A DNA stretch of 64,000 bases from Paguma larvata (lineage: Eukaryota > Chordata > Mammalia > Carnivora > Viverridae). Positions 32,831 through 43,869 of this stretch are shown piece by piece. The notes under the pieces were generated by a model. It did not search any database, was not told the origin of the DNA, and worked only from the letters and a program-made list of their open reading frames with translations. Where the stretch lies: contig CM057832.1 of assembly GCA_030068075.1 (NCBI GenBank), positions 73,685,502-73,749,501 on the forward strand. Direction: 5' to 3'. A program made the translations under genes and the position numbers. How positions within the stretch are numbered: position 1 is the first letter of the stretch; each line of letters opens with the position of its first letter.

Positions 32831-33004
32831 TTCAGCTGGTAGTTCTCAATGGATTGTCCTTGCAAACTAGTCACTGGGTGTCATATTTTTATAAATCTGA
32901 CAAATGGATTCAAAACCCACGGATACTCTTCACTTAAAAGATTTTGTCAGACAATTCCTTTTCCAAGTTTTTAACTTTTTTTTTTATTTTTAAAGAGTCT
33001 TGAG
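32453..33004. other. Unassigned stretch with GT microsatellite
   Basis: A pure (GT)n run lies at 32795-32827. No gene seen. Confidence 0.6.
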
Positions 33005-33218
33005 AGGTGCCTGGGTGGCTCAGTCGGTTGAGCATCTGACCTTGGCTCAAGGTTGTGATCTCACAATTTGTGGGTTCCAGCCCCGCTTGGGGCTTGCTGC
33101 TGTCAGCCCGTCAGTCAGCACCGAGCGCACTTAGGATCTTGTCCTCCTCTCTCTTTTTGTCCTCCCCTGCTCACGCCCTCCCTCTCTCTCTCAAAAATAA
33201 AACATTTTTAAAGAAATT
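33005..33218 (+). mobile_element. CAN-SINE (long type)
   Basis: Head 'ggtgcctgggtggctcagtc'; tail 'tcaaaaataaaac'. A small internal duplication 'gtcagcccgtcagtcagc' sits in the body. Confidence 0.92.
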
Positions 33219-33929
33219 AATAAAAAAGATCAGTCACGAATCTACCATATTTCTTGGCAATGTGTTTACATTAACGGGGAAAACGTTTCCCAACAGGTGT
33301 TTCCAGAATGGGTCTCTGTAACATAAGTTCTTTTGAAAAGCAGTCACTCTCCCTCTCATTGGGAAAACCTCACAATTACCTTGGGTGGTTTCTGGGGTAC
33401 TCCCTTTCCCCCCCGCACCTCGATATGTTCATCAACCCCAAAGCTCTTCAGATAGGGTGGGTCGAGAGTTTTTATAACCCAATATCTAGGCATGCCCCCC
33501 TCCTCTCTTCCCAGAGGACAGTGGTTAGTGTTAAAAGCTTCAACTCTCTAATTACTTGTTCTGTCTGGTGACCAGCCCCATCCTGAGGCTACCTAGGGGG
33601 CCCCTACACCTAAGCCACCTCATTAGCATAAGCTCACGTATGCAAAAGAGCTCCTTTCATCCCAGCCTCTCAAGAAATTCCAAAGTCTTCAGAGTTCTGT
33701 GTCAGGAACCAAGGACAAAGACCAAACGCGTATTCCTTATTATTCCATCAGGGCTAAGGGTAGTGGCAATCAACATTATTTACAATACTTTCCAAGGACC
33801 CTACCCCAATGTTTGGTACTAGAAAATTCTTGATAAATACTGGCTGACAGCATATCTGACTTCACACACCAACAGCCCATACTCAGCAGATGGTTTTGCT
33901 TCCTCCTTCAGAGAGTTCAAATCTGAGGT
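33219..33929. other. Mostly unassigned; MIR-like tail near 33770-33850
   Basis: 'tggcaatcaacattattta' and 'ttcttgataaatactggctg' look like the 3' end of an old SINE or L2. The remainder is not recognised. Confidence 0.35.
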
Positions 33930-34375
33930 ATCTTGTCCATCCTCTCCCTCCCTCTTTCCATCAAAGGCCAATCCCTCCGCCTGTGTAATGGAGCTTCTGC
34001 CTTCTCTGGAACCTGGCCCAGTCCTTATTCAAGTATTTCTCACTCCCACGTCTTTGGCCTCTCCCTCTCCATCAGAAACTTGCCGCCGGCACCAGAAGGA
34101 AGGAAGGAAGGAAGGAAGGAAGAGGAAAGAAAAAAACTATGCCTGCACCCCATTCTGCCCCTCTCCAGGGTGCTCGCATGCATGTGTGCAAAGCGACAGG
34201 CGAAGGGCCTAAAGCCTCGGGCCTGGCCTAGCCGAGACAAAGCAGTGCATCTGGTCCACCCAGAGGGGAAAGCTTTCTCCAGTTTGCACGAAGGGACCAT
34301 AGGCCCCAGCAGGGCCTACTCTGCAAATCAGTGTCCACAGCAGTGATGGTGATCTTTTCATAAAACCCAAACTCA
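33930..34375 (+). repeat. L2-like region, left part, with AAGG simple repeat
   Basis: Text such as 'cctggcccagtccttattca' is consistent with LINE-2, which continues past the SINE. An (aagg)n run is at about 34096-34122. Confidence 0.35.
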
Positions 34376-34600
34376 GGGCGCCTGGGTGGCTCAGTCGGTT
34401 AAACGTCCGACTTCAGCTCAGGTCATGATCTCACAGTTTTCAAGTTCGAGTCCCGTGTTGGGCTCTGTGCTGACAGCTCAGAGCCTGGAGCCTGCTTCCG
34501 ATTCTGTGTCTCCCTCTCTCTCTGCCGCTCCCCAGCTCATGCTTTGTCTCTCTCAGAAATAAACATTAAAAAAAAACACACAGAAAAAAACAAACAAAAA
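34376..34600 (+). mobile_element. CAN-SINE (long type) inside L2
   Basis: Flanked by 'aaacccaaactca' and 'aacccccaaactca', a near-perfect target duplication. Confidence 0.94.
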
Positions 34601-34860
34601 AACCCCCAAACTCAATCGATCACCTCATCTCTCATTTAATGCCCTTCAAAAGGTTCCCATTACCTTTCCATTTAAGTCCAAAGTCCTGAAAATGACCTGA
34701 GAGGCCTCAACCCGAAGCCATATTCTTGCTTTGGTCTCAACCAGGGAACTCAGGCCCCCAACTACCTGACTACTTCCCAGTCATTTTTTCAGGCTTCCTT
34801 TTAAATATCACCTTCTAGGGAGACCTACCCTGAGTCCTCAGGTTATATTAACCTTGATAT
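34601..34860 (+). repeat. LINE-2 fragment
   Basis: 'aaaggttcccattacctttc', 'aagtccaaagtcctgaaaat', 'gacctgagaggcct', then 'ccttttaaatatcaccttct' and 'gggagacctaccctgag' follow the L2 3' region in order. Confidence 0.65.
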
Positions 34861-35138
34861 TATCTTGATATTCTTAATAATTTTTAAACGCAGGACCCCA
34901 CAAATTATGTAGCCAATCCTCAGTCTCACAAATTAGTTTGGTTCCTAGAAGAGATCCAGTGGATAGCCAAACCCTTAAGGATGCGTCTTTTATAACCAGG
35001 ACTGTGTTTTCAACTTCCTGAACTTGAAGTCTAAAAAAAGAGGGTTATACATACAGGACATTTCCTTCTTCTGATATGAATTATATCATGTATTATGTAC
35101 GACTCTCTTCCGTAAAAATTAGAGTTTCTCAGACTACA

Positions 35139-35338
35139 AGGGCGCTGGGTGGCTCAATCAGTTAAGCATCCGACTTCGGCTCAGGTCGGATCTCCTGGTT
35201 CATGAGTTCAAGCCCGGTGTGGGGCTCTGTGCTGACAGCTCAGAGCCTGGAGCCCGCTTTGGATTTTGTGTCTCCCTCTCTCTGCCCCTCCTCCGCTCCT
35301 GCTCTCTCAAAAATAAATATTAAAAAAAAAAAAAAGAA
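35139..35338 (+). mobile_element. Young CAN-SINE with perfect 14-bp target duplication
   Basis: tttctcagactaca flanks it at 35125-35138 and 35339-35352 without a mismatch. The head is one base short (ggcgctgggtgg). Confidence 0.95.
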
Positions 35339-35565
35339 TTTCTCAGACTACATAAGTATATGACTGTCTTAGTCATTGCTCTTACCTAAAAGCTTTTAAT
35401 GTTTCCTAAAACTAAATTCTATTCTGAACATGATCTACAGTAAGTCTCATTATTAAAATGTTTGCTTAGAATTTTTGCTTGGAGTTCCATTAGAGACTGT
35501 GTCAATTTCCAAATCAACAAGCATGGTTCATTGACATTTTATCACCTTAAAAAAATTAAAAGACA

Positions 35566-35783
35566 CGGGGGGCCTAGGTGGTTCAGTTGGTTAAGCGTCC
35601 AACTCTTGATTTCGGCTCAGGTCATGACCTCACGGCTCCTTAAATTCGAGCCCCACGATTTCGGCTCCGCGCTGATGGCGTGGACCCTGCCTGGGATCGT
35701 GTCTCTTCCTCTCTCTCTGCCCCTCGCCCGCTCTTGCTTGCATGCTCTCTCAAAAGAAATAAACTTAAAAAAAAAAAAAAAGA
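35566..35783 (+). mobile_element. CAN-SINE (long type)
   Basis: Begins 'ggggcctaggtggttcag' and ends in an A-rich tail. Confidence 0.92.
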
Positions 35784-36094
35784 TATCAGGTATACCAAAA
35801 GGAGAAAAATGAAAACTGTAGAATTCCTTTTTAGCTTTCAATCTCTTAAACTTTAGAAACTTAACGACTGCATCACACCCTTGAGATTTCCTTGCAGATA
35901 AATCCTGGCTGGACACACGAGGCTGCTCACGAAGAACACTAGTCTAGTCACCTTTATTATAAAAGTATTTTAAAACGCAGATGTTCGTTTAAACATTACA
36001 AATACCTTCTCTGGTCACTAGAAGTTTAAAAGTTAGTTGTATTTATAGTTTAGTTCATAAACGTCCAGAGCACTTCCAGTACTGGCTCATTCTT

Positions 36095-36296
36095 TTCCTC
36101 AGCCAGGTAACTTTTCCTGGATCCAGGAGACACGCGGCGACATCTGGAGACATTTAGATGGTGGTAATTGTAGGGAGGAGGCTACTGGCATCCAGTGGGT
36201 GGTAGCAGGGATGCTGCCGCAGGGCTCACGAGGCACTACAATCTCCACAACAAAAGCTTAACTGGCCAAAAACTGTCAAATTTGAGAAACACTATT
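36095..36296. repeat. hAT-type MITE (MER20-like)
   Basis: 'gacatctggagacatttaga', 'ctactggcatccagtgggtg', 'agcagggatgctgccgcag', 'ccacaacaaaagc' and a terminal 'tttgagaaac' match the MER20 order. The left terminus is degraded. Confidence 0.65.
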
Positions 36297-36392
36297 CTAA
36301 ACAGACATAGCATTTGCCACTGATAGGCACCAAGGAAGCATGACCACCCTAAGCCAGGCATCCAAAGCCAGTGTCGTTAAGAATACAGATAG

Positions 36393-36618
36393 GTGGGGCA
36401 CCTGGGTGGCTCCGTTGGCTAGGCATCTGACTTCGGCTCAGGTCCTGATCTCACACTCCGTAAGTTTAAGCCCCACCTTGGGCTCTGTGCTAAGAGCTCA
36501 GAGCCTGGAGCCTGCTTCAGATTCTGTGTCTCCCTTTCTCTCTGTTCCCTTCCTTTCCACCCCCTACATTCTATCTCTCTCTCTCTCTCAAAAATAAATA
36601 AACATTAAAAATAAAAAG
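36393..36618 (+). mobile_element. CAN-SINE (long type)
   Basis: Flanked by 'aagaatacaga' on both sides. Confidence 0.94.
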
Positions 36619-37100
36619 AATACAGAGGCCCCATGAGAAACACACCTGATTTATAAGAACAGTCATTTGGGAAACTCCACTTGTAAGTCAGGGAGTTAGG
36701 CATTTGACATTCTGAACTAGAACCATGAATAAGTTTTCATTAGAATGACTCTTACAAACAGTGACACGATTCCTCGGTTGGCCCCTAAAAGACTCCTTAA
36801 CTCAGCACAGCTGAAGTACTGCATACGTCATAGAAAACAGACACAGAATCAGAGGAAATCCTTCTCACCAGTATTCCTCTGCTTCACAGCACCTCACTCG
36901 GCAACAAAGGCACAACCCCTACATCATAGGTCAGAATTTTTCATTCACCCGAGAATGCAATCACCAGGTAGGGCAGTTTCGAAGACAGATTGACAATGAA
37001 TGATGCATGAACCAAATTTGATTTGATTTCTTGTGTTTTAAAAAAGAAAAAAAAAGAGCCAATATTTAGATCAGATTTTACTTAAAAAAAAAAAATGAAG

Positions 37101-37312
37101 GAGCGCCTGGGTGGCTCAGGTGGTTGAGCGACAGACTTCGGCTCAGGTCACGATCTCACTGTTCGTGGGTTTGAACCCCACGTTGGGCTCTGTGCTGACA
37201 GCTCGGTGCCTGGAGCCTGCTTTGCATTCTGTCTGTCTGTCTCTCTCTCTCTCTCTGCTCCTCCCCCACTCGCATGTCTCTCAAAAATAAACGTTCAAAA
37301 AAAGTTTTTTTA
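37101..37312 (+). mobile_element. CAN-SINE (long type)
   Basis: Full-length with a (CTGT)/(CT) tract near 37230-37258. Confidence 0.93.
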
Positions 37313-38340
37313 ATATAGATTTTTCAGCTATTTAGGGGCTGGAGGGAAAGATCTGGCCACACGGGGCCAGGATCCCTGCATGGCTATGGGCAGAGAATGG
37401 TCAATACCCACACAGATTTTTTTTAGCAGGTCCTCTGTGGGTCACCCATGACTAACAAAGGTCCCCTCAGCTGCCCAGCCCATTACCTGTTCAGTCCCTA
37501 TGCATAGTTGATTTTGTAGATAGTGGATAGTTCTCAGGGACAACATTTTTCTTAGTGTTAAGCAACTAAGTTACAAATGGAGAAAAAGCAACTTGGGGTT
37601 GGCAGTAATCTTACAATCAGTCAAGGATGAATTATAGTTAATGAAGAATGAAATCTACTACAGATTTGGGGCCCAGGCTAAGGAGGTCCCTCCCAGAGCC
37701 AGTGAGGGAAGAACAAAACGGAAAGCAACCTTCAAACCCTCACCATGAAATGGAAAAATCAATTTCTTCCACCCACCAATAAAAACTTGGTAAAAGTAAA
37801 CTCATAGTTCGTTTCATTGTTATCATAAAATTGACGACTTAGCCATGTCTAAGAACTCAAAGGTTCCCAAACCTACATCTTGAACGTGGGGGGAAAATCC
37901 ATTAAGCAAGAGCAGATATCCACAGAGCTCAGTGTGTTTTTTTCTTTTCGCCAGAAGTGAAATCTGTTACCATATTCTCCTGCAGGGGAGCCTGTCTGGA
38001 ACTGCCTGGGCTCCTAGCAGGTAATTTACACTGATCTCTAAAAACCATTCGCCCCTCCCCCTCCCTTCTAAAACAAATCTGCCTTTCAGAACCGCTCTGA
38101 AAGGGGGACAGAATGCCCAGAGCAGGGGACTAGTCCCCGACAGGGTGCCTCACCTACCGCTCACCAAATTCAGGCCACATACAGAAACCTGTAGGTGCTC
38201 TCATCTCAAGGAACCAGCGCTTTCTGTGAACCCCGGATATTCTTCCAAGTTGGCCTCTTGTTTGTAAAATGAAGACGCTCTTTCCTCCAGAAAGAAATAA
38301 AGCAAAGGACGCCAAGGTTGCCAGGTGACTACAAAACTTA
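37313..38340. other. Unassigned stretch upstream of candidate exon
   Basis: No repeat or gene recognised with confidence. Confidence 0.4.
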
Positions 38341-38341
38341 C

Positions 38342-38477
38342 CTCCGCCTGGGCAGCCCATAAGGCCCAGCCTGGGTCTGCAGGCGACCTCATCCACCGCG
38401 AAAGAGAAGTGTGCGGCCTGCGGAGGTGCCTGGGGCTCGTGGGGTGCCTGGGGCTCGTTCTGCATCGAAAGAAAGCG
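38342..38477 (-). other. Candidate GCNT1 upstream exon (136 nt)
   Basis: On the minus strand a strong acceptor (gctttttctccttgcag) ends at 38478 and a consensus donor (GAG|GTAAGT) begins at 38341. The exon holds an ATG at 38465 in a weak context and stays open in that frame for 41 codons; the encoded peptide repeats EPQAP(H). It contains a short tandem repeat (gagccccaggcacc, twice). It lies about 0.9 kb downstream of the CpG-island donor on the same strand. Spliced directly to the coding exon at 12737, the frame would end at TGA 12654-12652 after 69 codons, as an upstream ORF. No transcript evidence is available here. Confidence 0.45.
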
Positions 38478-38779
38478 CTGCAAGGAGAAAAAGCGCTGTG
38501 AGCGAGGCTGCCTCCACTTCCGAAAGCTAATAACCAAAAATTGGAAAAAAGTGAATCAGAAACTGGATGCTAACAAAACATGACAAAACACAAAACAAAA
38601 CAACCGCCCCCCCCCAAAAAAACCCTCAAAAACCTAGGAGGGGAGTAGAATGTTTCAAAATCACCTGTTTTCCTAACAGACCCAGCAGCGCGAGTTTCCT
38701 AGACCTGCGCGCTAACAGAGAGGGAGCAGGACGAGAGGAGAAGCCTGGGGGCTCCGGAGTCCCCGATTGGCGTCTCCAG

Positions 38780-38918
38780 TCCAGTGGTTTGCCCCAGGGC
38801 GAGTCATTTCTCATCCTGGTGTGGGCATCTTCATCAGTAAAATGGGGGGTAATAATGCCTCCGCGCAGGGCGACGGGGAGGACTGAATCAAGTTAGAGCT
38901 GCTGGCACCCAAGGGACG
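38780..38918 (+). repeat. MIR-like SINE
   Basis: 'ccagggcgagtcatttctca', 'catcttcatcagtaaaatgg', 'ggggtaataatgcctc', 'gggaggactgaatcaagtta'. It abuts the CpG island. Confidence 0.7.
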
Positions 38919-38979
38919 GCAGCGAGTTAACTGTTCGCTCTCTGCCTACCCTCGCCTGCAGCCACCTCCTCCGATTTCT

Positions 38980-39660
38980 CAGCTCCTACCCGCTACCCGG
39001 ATCAGCGGGGGAAAGAAGGCAGACAAAGTGGCTTCCAGGTGACACTGGGCGCCGGAGTCCTGGCCCCGGGCTCCACGGATCGCACCAGAAGTAAGGCGCA
39101 GGGAAGGCGCCCTGCGCGCACACGCGGCCGGCTCACTCCCACCGCGCGTCCGCTCCCTCCTCTTCCCGCTGCGCTTCCTCTTCCCGAGACGAGCCCACCC
39201 CGCCCGGGACAGCGGGGCCCTGGCTGGGAGCCGGCTCTCTCCCTCACATCCTTCCCATCGCTCCACCCGCCGCCGGGCGCCATAGCCGGGGATCGAGGTG
39301 GCTGGGACTGCATTGGGGTGCGGCGGAGGAGTCGGTTACCTGCAGCGAGCCGGCCGCCGGGGCGCAGGAGGGTGCGCTACCGCGCGGCACCCCGAAGCCG
39401 CAGCGCACTCGCCGGGCGCCGTGCTGCGCTCGCCGCGCTGGCGGACAGCGCCTCCGGGCTCGAGGCCTCCTCCCCGCGCGCCACGCCCCCGGCCCCACCC
39501 CGCTAGGCCCCGCCCACAGCATCCCCGCCTCGCCCACCTCGGCGGCCGGGCTGCGCGGTGGCCCGGGGGGCGGGGGGACGGCGCGTGGCTCCTGGCCGGG
39601 GACAGCGCGCCCTCTGGATCTCGGTGAGGTCTGGGCCGAGAGCCGGCCTCCCTGTGCTTC
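38980..39660. promoter_or_regulatory. CpG island, candidate GCNT1 promoter
   Basis: Very GC-rich with dense CpG, several Sp1-type GC boxes (for example 'ccccgcccgg' near 39200, 'cccgcccac' near 39508, 'gggggcgggggg' near 39576), and no TATA box. It is free of SINEs, as expected of an active promoter. No convincing protein frame lies in it; several overlapping GC-rich open frames on both strands are composition artefacts. The minus-strand orientation is suggested by the donor at 39339. Confidence 0.75.
39330..39345 (-). promoter_or_regulatory. 5' splice site in CpG island (candidate exon 1 end)
   Basis: Minus strand reads CTGCAG|GTAACC with the last exon base at 39340. A first exon starting some 100-300 nt to the right (transcription start unknown) would end here and could splice to 38477 or directly to 12737. 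Confidence 0.45.
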
Positions 39661-40507
39661 TCCCCACTCAGCTTCCTCTGGCTCGCCTGCTTCTTAGCTC
39701 CCCAAAGCGCACCAGAGCTGGGTGAGTAAGCGGGGTCTTCTTCAAAATTCTATGCCCTTTTCCTTGGAGGCAGGAAACAGAGAAGTGCCGCCTTTTCTGG
39801 TTTTCAAAATGTTTTGTGAAAAAAGAAAAAAAATGCAGAGGCCAAGGTTTTTTTAGGTAAAGTTTAGAAACGACCATGCAGGTTTTTTTTTTTTTTTCCT
39901 GATGAGCCTTGTTCGTTCAATTTAGTATTGAAAAACTCATTGCATTCATGTGTGTTCTCATCGTCATATCATTTATTCATTCAACATACATATATTAAAG
40001 TAAATGAAGGAAGAGCCTACATACTCACTTCCCGGGCCGCCACGTCCTGCTGGAGCCTCAAGACAAATCTGAGATCCTGTAATAGGGGCTTGCCTGGTGC
40101 CCATCATTCTTAGGGAAGGTCATTGCTCAGGTGAGAAGCTGTAACAGAGAGCAGGGCCAGGCTGACCTGGACCGAACCACCCAGTGTCTCAAGTTCACCC
40201 TCTTTGGGCTTTGGACTTGAAGACGTTAGATACCCCAGGGAAGGTGGGGGTTTTGCTTGCTTAGACATACTGGCAAACAGCAGTGTCTTATAAGTGGAAG
40301 ATAAATTAGCCGCACCACATAAAGCACATTGGTTTCATGTGAAATCACCTCCTCGGTGAAAACGCAGGCTTTCTCTTCCAGACTTTGGAATATTCTGGGA
40401 GGATTGCTCTGGACTCTTCTGATCCCTTCCCACCCTTGTGCCAGAGTGTTACTGGGTAAAGCAGCACGATGCAGGCCAGCTGTAGTGACAATGGCAGAGA
40501 CGCTAAT
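39661..40507. other. Unassigned stretch
   Basis: No gene or named repeat seen apart from T runs near 39884-39897. Confidence 0.45.
39715..39728 (+). promoter_or_regulatory. Plus-strand donor-like site beside the CpG island
   Basis: 'gagctgg' followed by gtgagt at 39722-39727 would suit a first exon of a divergent (plus-strand) transcript from the same island. Weak evidence. Confidence 0.2.
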
Positions 40508-40520
40508 GAAATGCTCCTGG

Positions 40521-40751
40521 AGGGGCGCCTGAGTGGCTCAGTCGGTTAAGCGTCTGACTTCGGCTCAGGTCATGATCTCACGGTCCGTGAGTTTGAGCCC
40601 CGCGTCGGGCTCTGTGCTGACGGCTCGGAGCCTGGAGCCTGCTTCGGATTCTGTATCTCCCTCTCTCTATGCCCTTCCCCTCCCTGTTCATACTCTGTCT
40701 CTATGTCTCTCAAAAATAAATAAACGTTAAAAAAAATTAAAAAAAAAAAAA
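40521..40751 (+). mobile_element. Young CAN-SINE with perfect 13-bp target duplication
   Basis: gaaatgctcctgg flanks it at 40508-40520 and 40752-40764 exactly. Head and B-box-like motif are intact. Confidence 0.96.
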
Positions 40752-40858
40752 GAAATGCTCCTGGGGAAAGGTGAATCTTGGGTGCCCCAAGGAGCTCCTG
40801 CTCCGGTGACACTCTGGATATAGAATGCTTTAATTTTATTTAAAAAAGGAATTTTCTG

Positions 40859-40968
40859 GGGCACCTTACTGGCTCAGTCAGTAGAGCACGCAACTCTCCA
40901 TCTGAGAGTGGTGAGTTTGATACCCACACTGGGGGTAGAGTTTATTTAATAAAATTAAACGTTTTTAA
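40859..40968 (+). mobile_element. Short carnivore SINE
   Basis: 'ggcaccttactggctcagtc', 'agtagagcacgcaactctcc', then 'gggggtagagtttatttaat'. The B-box-like motif is damaged (gtttgatacc). Confidence 0.85.
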
Positions 40969-41030
40969 AAAGTAACTTTCTTATAAAATATGTGCAAGAC
41001 CAAGAACAAGGGGACCACACGAGTTCCTTT

Positions 41031-41268
41031 TATTATTATTTTTTAATGTTTATTTTGAGAGAGAGAGAGAGACTGTGTGCACAGGGCTGGGAGGAGCAGA
41101 GACAGACAGAGAGAGAGAGTGGGCGCGCGCCAGAGAGAGAATCCCAAGCAGGCTCCACACCATCTGCACAGAGCCTGTTGCTGGGCTCTCCCTCACGAAG
41201 GGTGAGACCATGACCTGAGCTGAAATCAAGAGTTGACACTTTAACCAACTGAGCCACCAAGGCGCCCC
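41031..41268 (-). mobile_element. Young CAN-SINE with perfect 16-bp target duplication
   Basis: ccacacgagttccttt flanks it at 41015-41030 and 41269-41284 with no mismatch. It is the longest perfect duplication of a SINE that I traced at base level. Confidence 0.96.
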
Positions 41269-41654
41269 CCACACGAGTTCCTTTGAGACTGCGGTTTGCA
41301 TTTTTTATCATGGAAACAAAAGTAGGCACCCAAAATATCTTGTGCAGAATTTGCATTTTGGTCAGAATCAGAACAAAAGTAATCGCAATTTGTTTTCTCC
41401 GCCTAGTGCTCACCCATATGACCTCGTAAACTAAGGGACTTAAGGAAAGACATTAAGAAGGCAAATATGCCGTGAAGACCCTGATAATGCATTATGAAAT
41501 TAAATTCATAAATTTTATTAATTCGGCATGTGTTTGAAGCTAAGCCCGTCACTTCTTTCCACTAAACTAAACATGTTTCCTTCATCACCACTTGATTGGG
41601 GTTTTTTTTTCCCCCCGGGCTTACGTCAAGGATATTTTCCGTTTGGGGTTTTTT

Positions 41655-41757
41655 TAAGATTTCATTTTTAAGTAATCTCTACACTAACGTGGGCTTGAAC
41701 TCACGACCCTGAGATCAAGAGTTGCACGCTCCACCAGTTGAGCCAGCCAGGCGTCCC
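41655..41757 (-). mobile_element. Short carnivore SINE
   Basis: 'agtaatctctacactaacgt' through 'gttgagccagccaggcgtcc' on the plus strand. Confidence 0.87.
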
Positions 41758-42117
41758 TTGAGTGTGTTTTTAATCATGAACACTGACTGCTTAATATGCC
41801 TAAAAGGATAACTCTTTTTAATTTCAAAAAGGATGATCAAACGTGCTTGCTTTTGAGTTATCTCCTCATGTCATCGAACATTTATATCTTAAAAAAAGAA
41901 AAGGGGAGAAAATGTGTATATCTTATATCCCAGCAATTCTACTCGTTGGCATAAAGTCATCAGTTATATTGTCTAATGTGGTAGCCACAAGGCACGTGTG
42001 GTTACTGAACCCTTGGAATTGTCTGGAGCGCGTTGAAGTGTGTGATAAGTGCAAAATACGCAATCGATTCTGGAAATTTAATATGAAAGAGAAAAGAATT
42101 TAACATAGCTCATTTTC
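41758..42117. other. Unassigned AT-rich stretch
   Basis: An 86-codon open frame at 41843-42103 has no recognisable family; 'gtctaatgtggtagccacaa' followed by 'ggcacgtgtggttactgaac' resembles a known old mammalian interspersed repeat, which I cannot name with certainty. Confidence 0.35.
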
Positions 42118-42330
42118 GGGGCACCTGGGTGGCTCAGTCTATTAAAAACAACTGTCTTCAACTCAGGTCATGATCTCATGGTTCTCAAGTTCAAGTCCCA
42201 TGTCGGGCTCTGTGCTGACAGCTCAGAGCCTGGAGCCTGCTTCGGATTCTGTGTCTCCCTCTATCTCTGCCCCTCGCCCACTCACTCAACAATAAATCAT
42301 AAACATTAAAAAATTAAAAGAAAAAAATAA
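42118..42330 (+). mobile_element. CAN-SINE (long type)
   Basis: Flanked by a ctcatttt repeat. The head contains an unusual 'ctattaaaaacaac' in place of the usual gttaagcgtctgac stretch. Confidence 0.92.
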
Positions 42331-42639
42331 AATATCTCATTTTAATTTATTTTTAAATATTGACAATATGTTGAAATGATCCTATTTTGGATATATGGAT
42401 TTAAATATTATTAAAATAAAAAATAAAAAAGTAAAAGGGTGAATAAAATTTGTTCCTGGCAAGTTATTGGAACTTTGGATATATGTTGCCGGAATAATGC
42501 TAATTTTATTCCTTTACACAGTTTGTACAGTAGTGTACTTCTTGAACATTATGAGCATCAATGGGTTGATTTGATCATCTAAGTTTAATGTGTAATATTG
42601 TTTTGATAGGAAAACTAACTTCAAGATCCAAGCAATGGA
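42331..42639. other. AT-rich unassigned stretch
   Basis: Contains 'aaaatattgacaatatgttg' and similar; perhaps the same old repeat as to the left of the SINE. Confidence 0.35.
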
Positions 42640-42642
42640 TTA

Positions 42643-42858
42643 AAAAAATTTTTTTTAATGTTTATTTTATTTTTGAGAGAGAGAGAGTGCGAGTACGGGG
42701 AGGGGCAGACAGAGAGAGGGAGACACAGATTCCGAAGTAGGCTCCAGGCTCTGAGCCATCAGCACAGAGCCCACTGCGGAGCTTGAACTCATGAATCGTG
42801 AGATCGTGACCTGAGCCCAAGTCTGACACTTAACTGACTGAATCACCCAGATGCCCCC
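42643..42858 (-). mobile_element. CAN-SINE (long type)
   Basis: Flanked by 'caagcaatggatt' and 'caaacaatggatt' (12 of 13). Confidence 0.94.
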
Positions 42859-43868
42859 CAAACAATGGATTTATAAATTGACTTTCAGAATGTATCTTTT
42901 TGGTCAGTTGTGTACTGCGGGTATCCAAAAATGTAACTATTTTTAATGATCGCTGTAACATAAACCCATCCTAAGTCTGTACACATAGTTCCGAAGGCAT
43001 TTCTGGATCATTTCAGGGTGTGTCCATCAGAGATCGGTCAGATACCAGGTATCACAGCAGTTATTTTTACAGAGAATTGAAGGAGTTAGTTAAACAGGTA
43101 ACCAAGGGCTGAAAGATGCAAAGGGAAACATCCCATCTAGGGCAGGAAGCGGTCACCGCTGGTAAAACTGGAGAGAAGAAGCGGGTATCAGAAACTAAGA
43201 GCTGCCTGCCATGGAGAAGACCCCTGGGAAGCTGGGGAAGCCCCTGTAAGGAAGGGGCGGTACCCAACTGGTGGTGGTATTTCTGAAGGTTAAGTGTTGA
43301 GGCTAGATCTGAGAAAGTGGATTAAATACTGGAAATCAGAACCAATTGCTGGAGCCAGGGGAAAGAATCATTGCTTGGGGACAGTGGTGGGCACACCAGG
43401 CAAATGTCAAGGAGCAAGTCCCTTCTCCCTTCTCCTGCCTCCTGGTCTCCTCAAGCACCTGTTACTGGCCTTAACAGAAAACGTGTTTTGCTTTTGCAGA
43501 ACCACGGCATCACTGAACAGAGGGAGTACCTTAGACATAACCAGCATGAGGAGTAGGCTCATGATTGTAAATATCAGCTATCCTAATATTATAGATGCAG
43601 GAAAGTGCTAATAAACACAGCTGTTACAGTGACAATATAATTGCAATACATTTTTTTAAAATATCATAATAAAACTGTGGTTGAAAGCACAACTCAAATA
43701 AGGGATCACGTGGAACTTGACCTAAACCCTGTGCTCCCAGAAGACGGTGATGGTTAAAGAAACTCCCACACCCACACTGCTCTGTGTTCCAGGAAACCAG
43801 TTTCGACAAAGAACCACCACCTCTCCTCAAATGGCTTAGATACGACTTGGAGAGAACTTCCTTGTTTA
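42859..43868. other. Unassigned stretch
   Basis: Open frames at 43294-43611 have no recognisable family. No gene called. Confidence 0.4.
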
Positions 43869-43869
43869 C

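Noticed and set aside
38154..38537. 127-codon minus-strand frame as a complete coding gene
   Set aside because: It runs through good splice acceptor and donor sites and beyond them encodes unrelated sequence; an exon of 136 nt inside it is the better reading.
39002..39627. Several 95-155 codon Arg/Pro/Ala-rich frames on both strands in the CpG island
   Set aside because: High GC removes stop codons; the frames overlap each other on both strands and match no known family.
40533..40730. Recurring open frames with peptides like AQSVKRLTSAQVMISR and SPASGSVLTAQSLEP at many places, looking like a protein family
   Set aside because: They are translations of the CAN-SINE in one fixed frame; each coincides with a SINE copy and its orientation.
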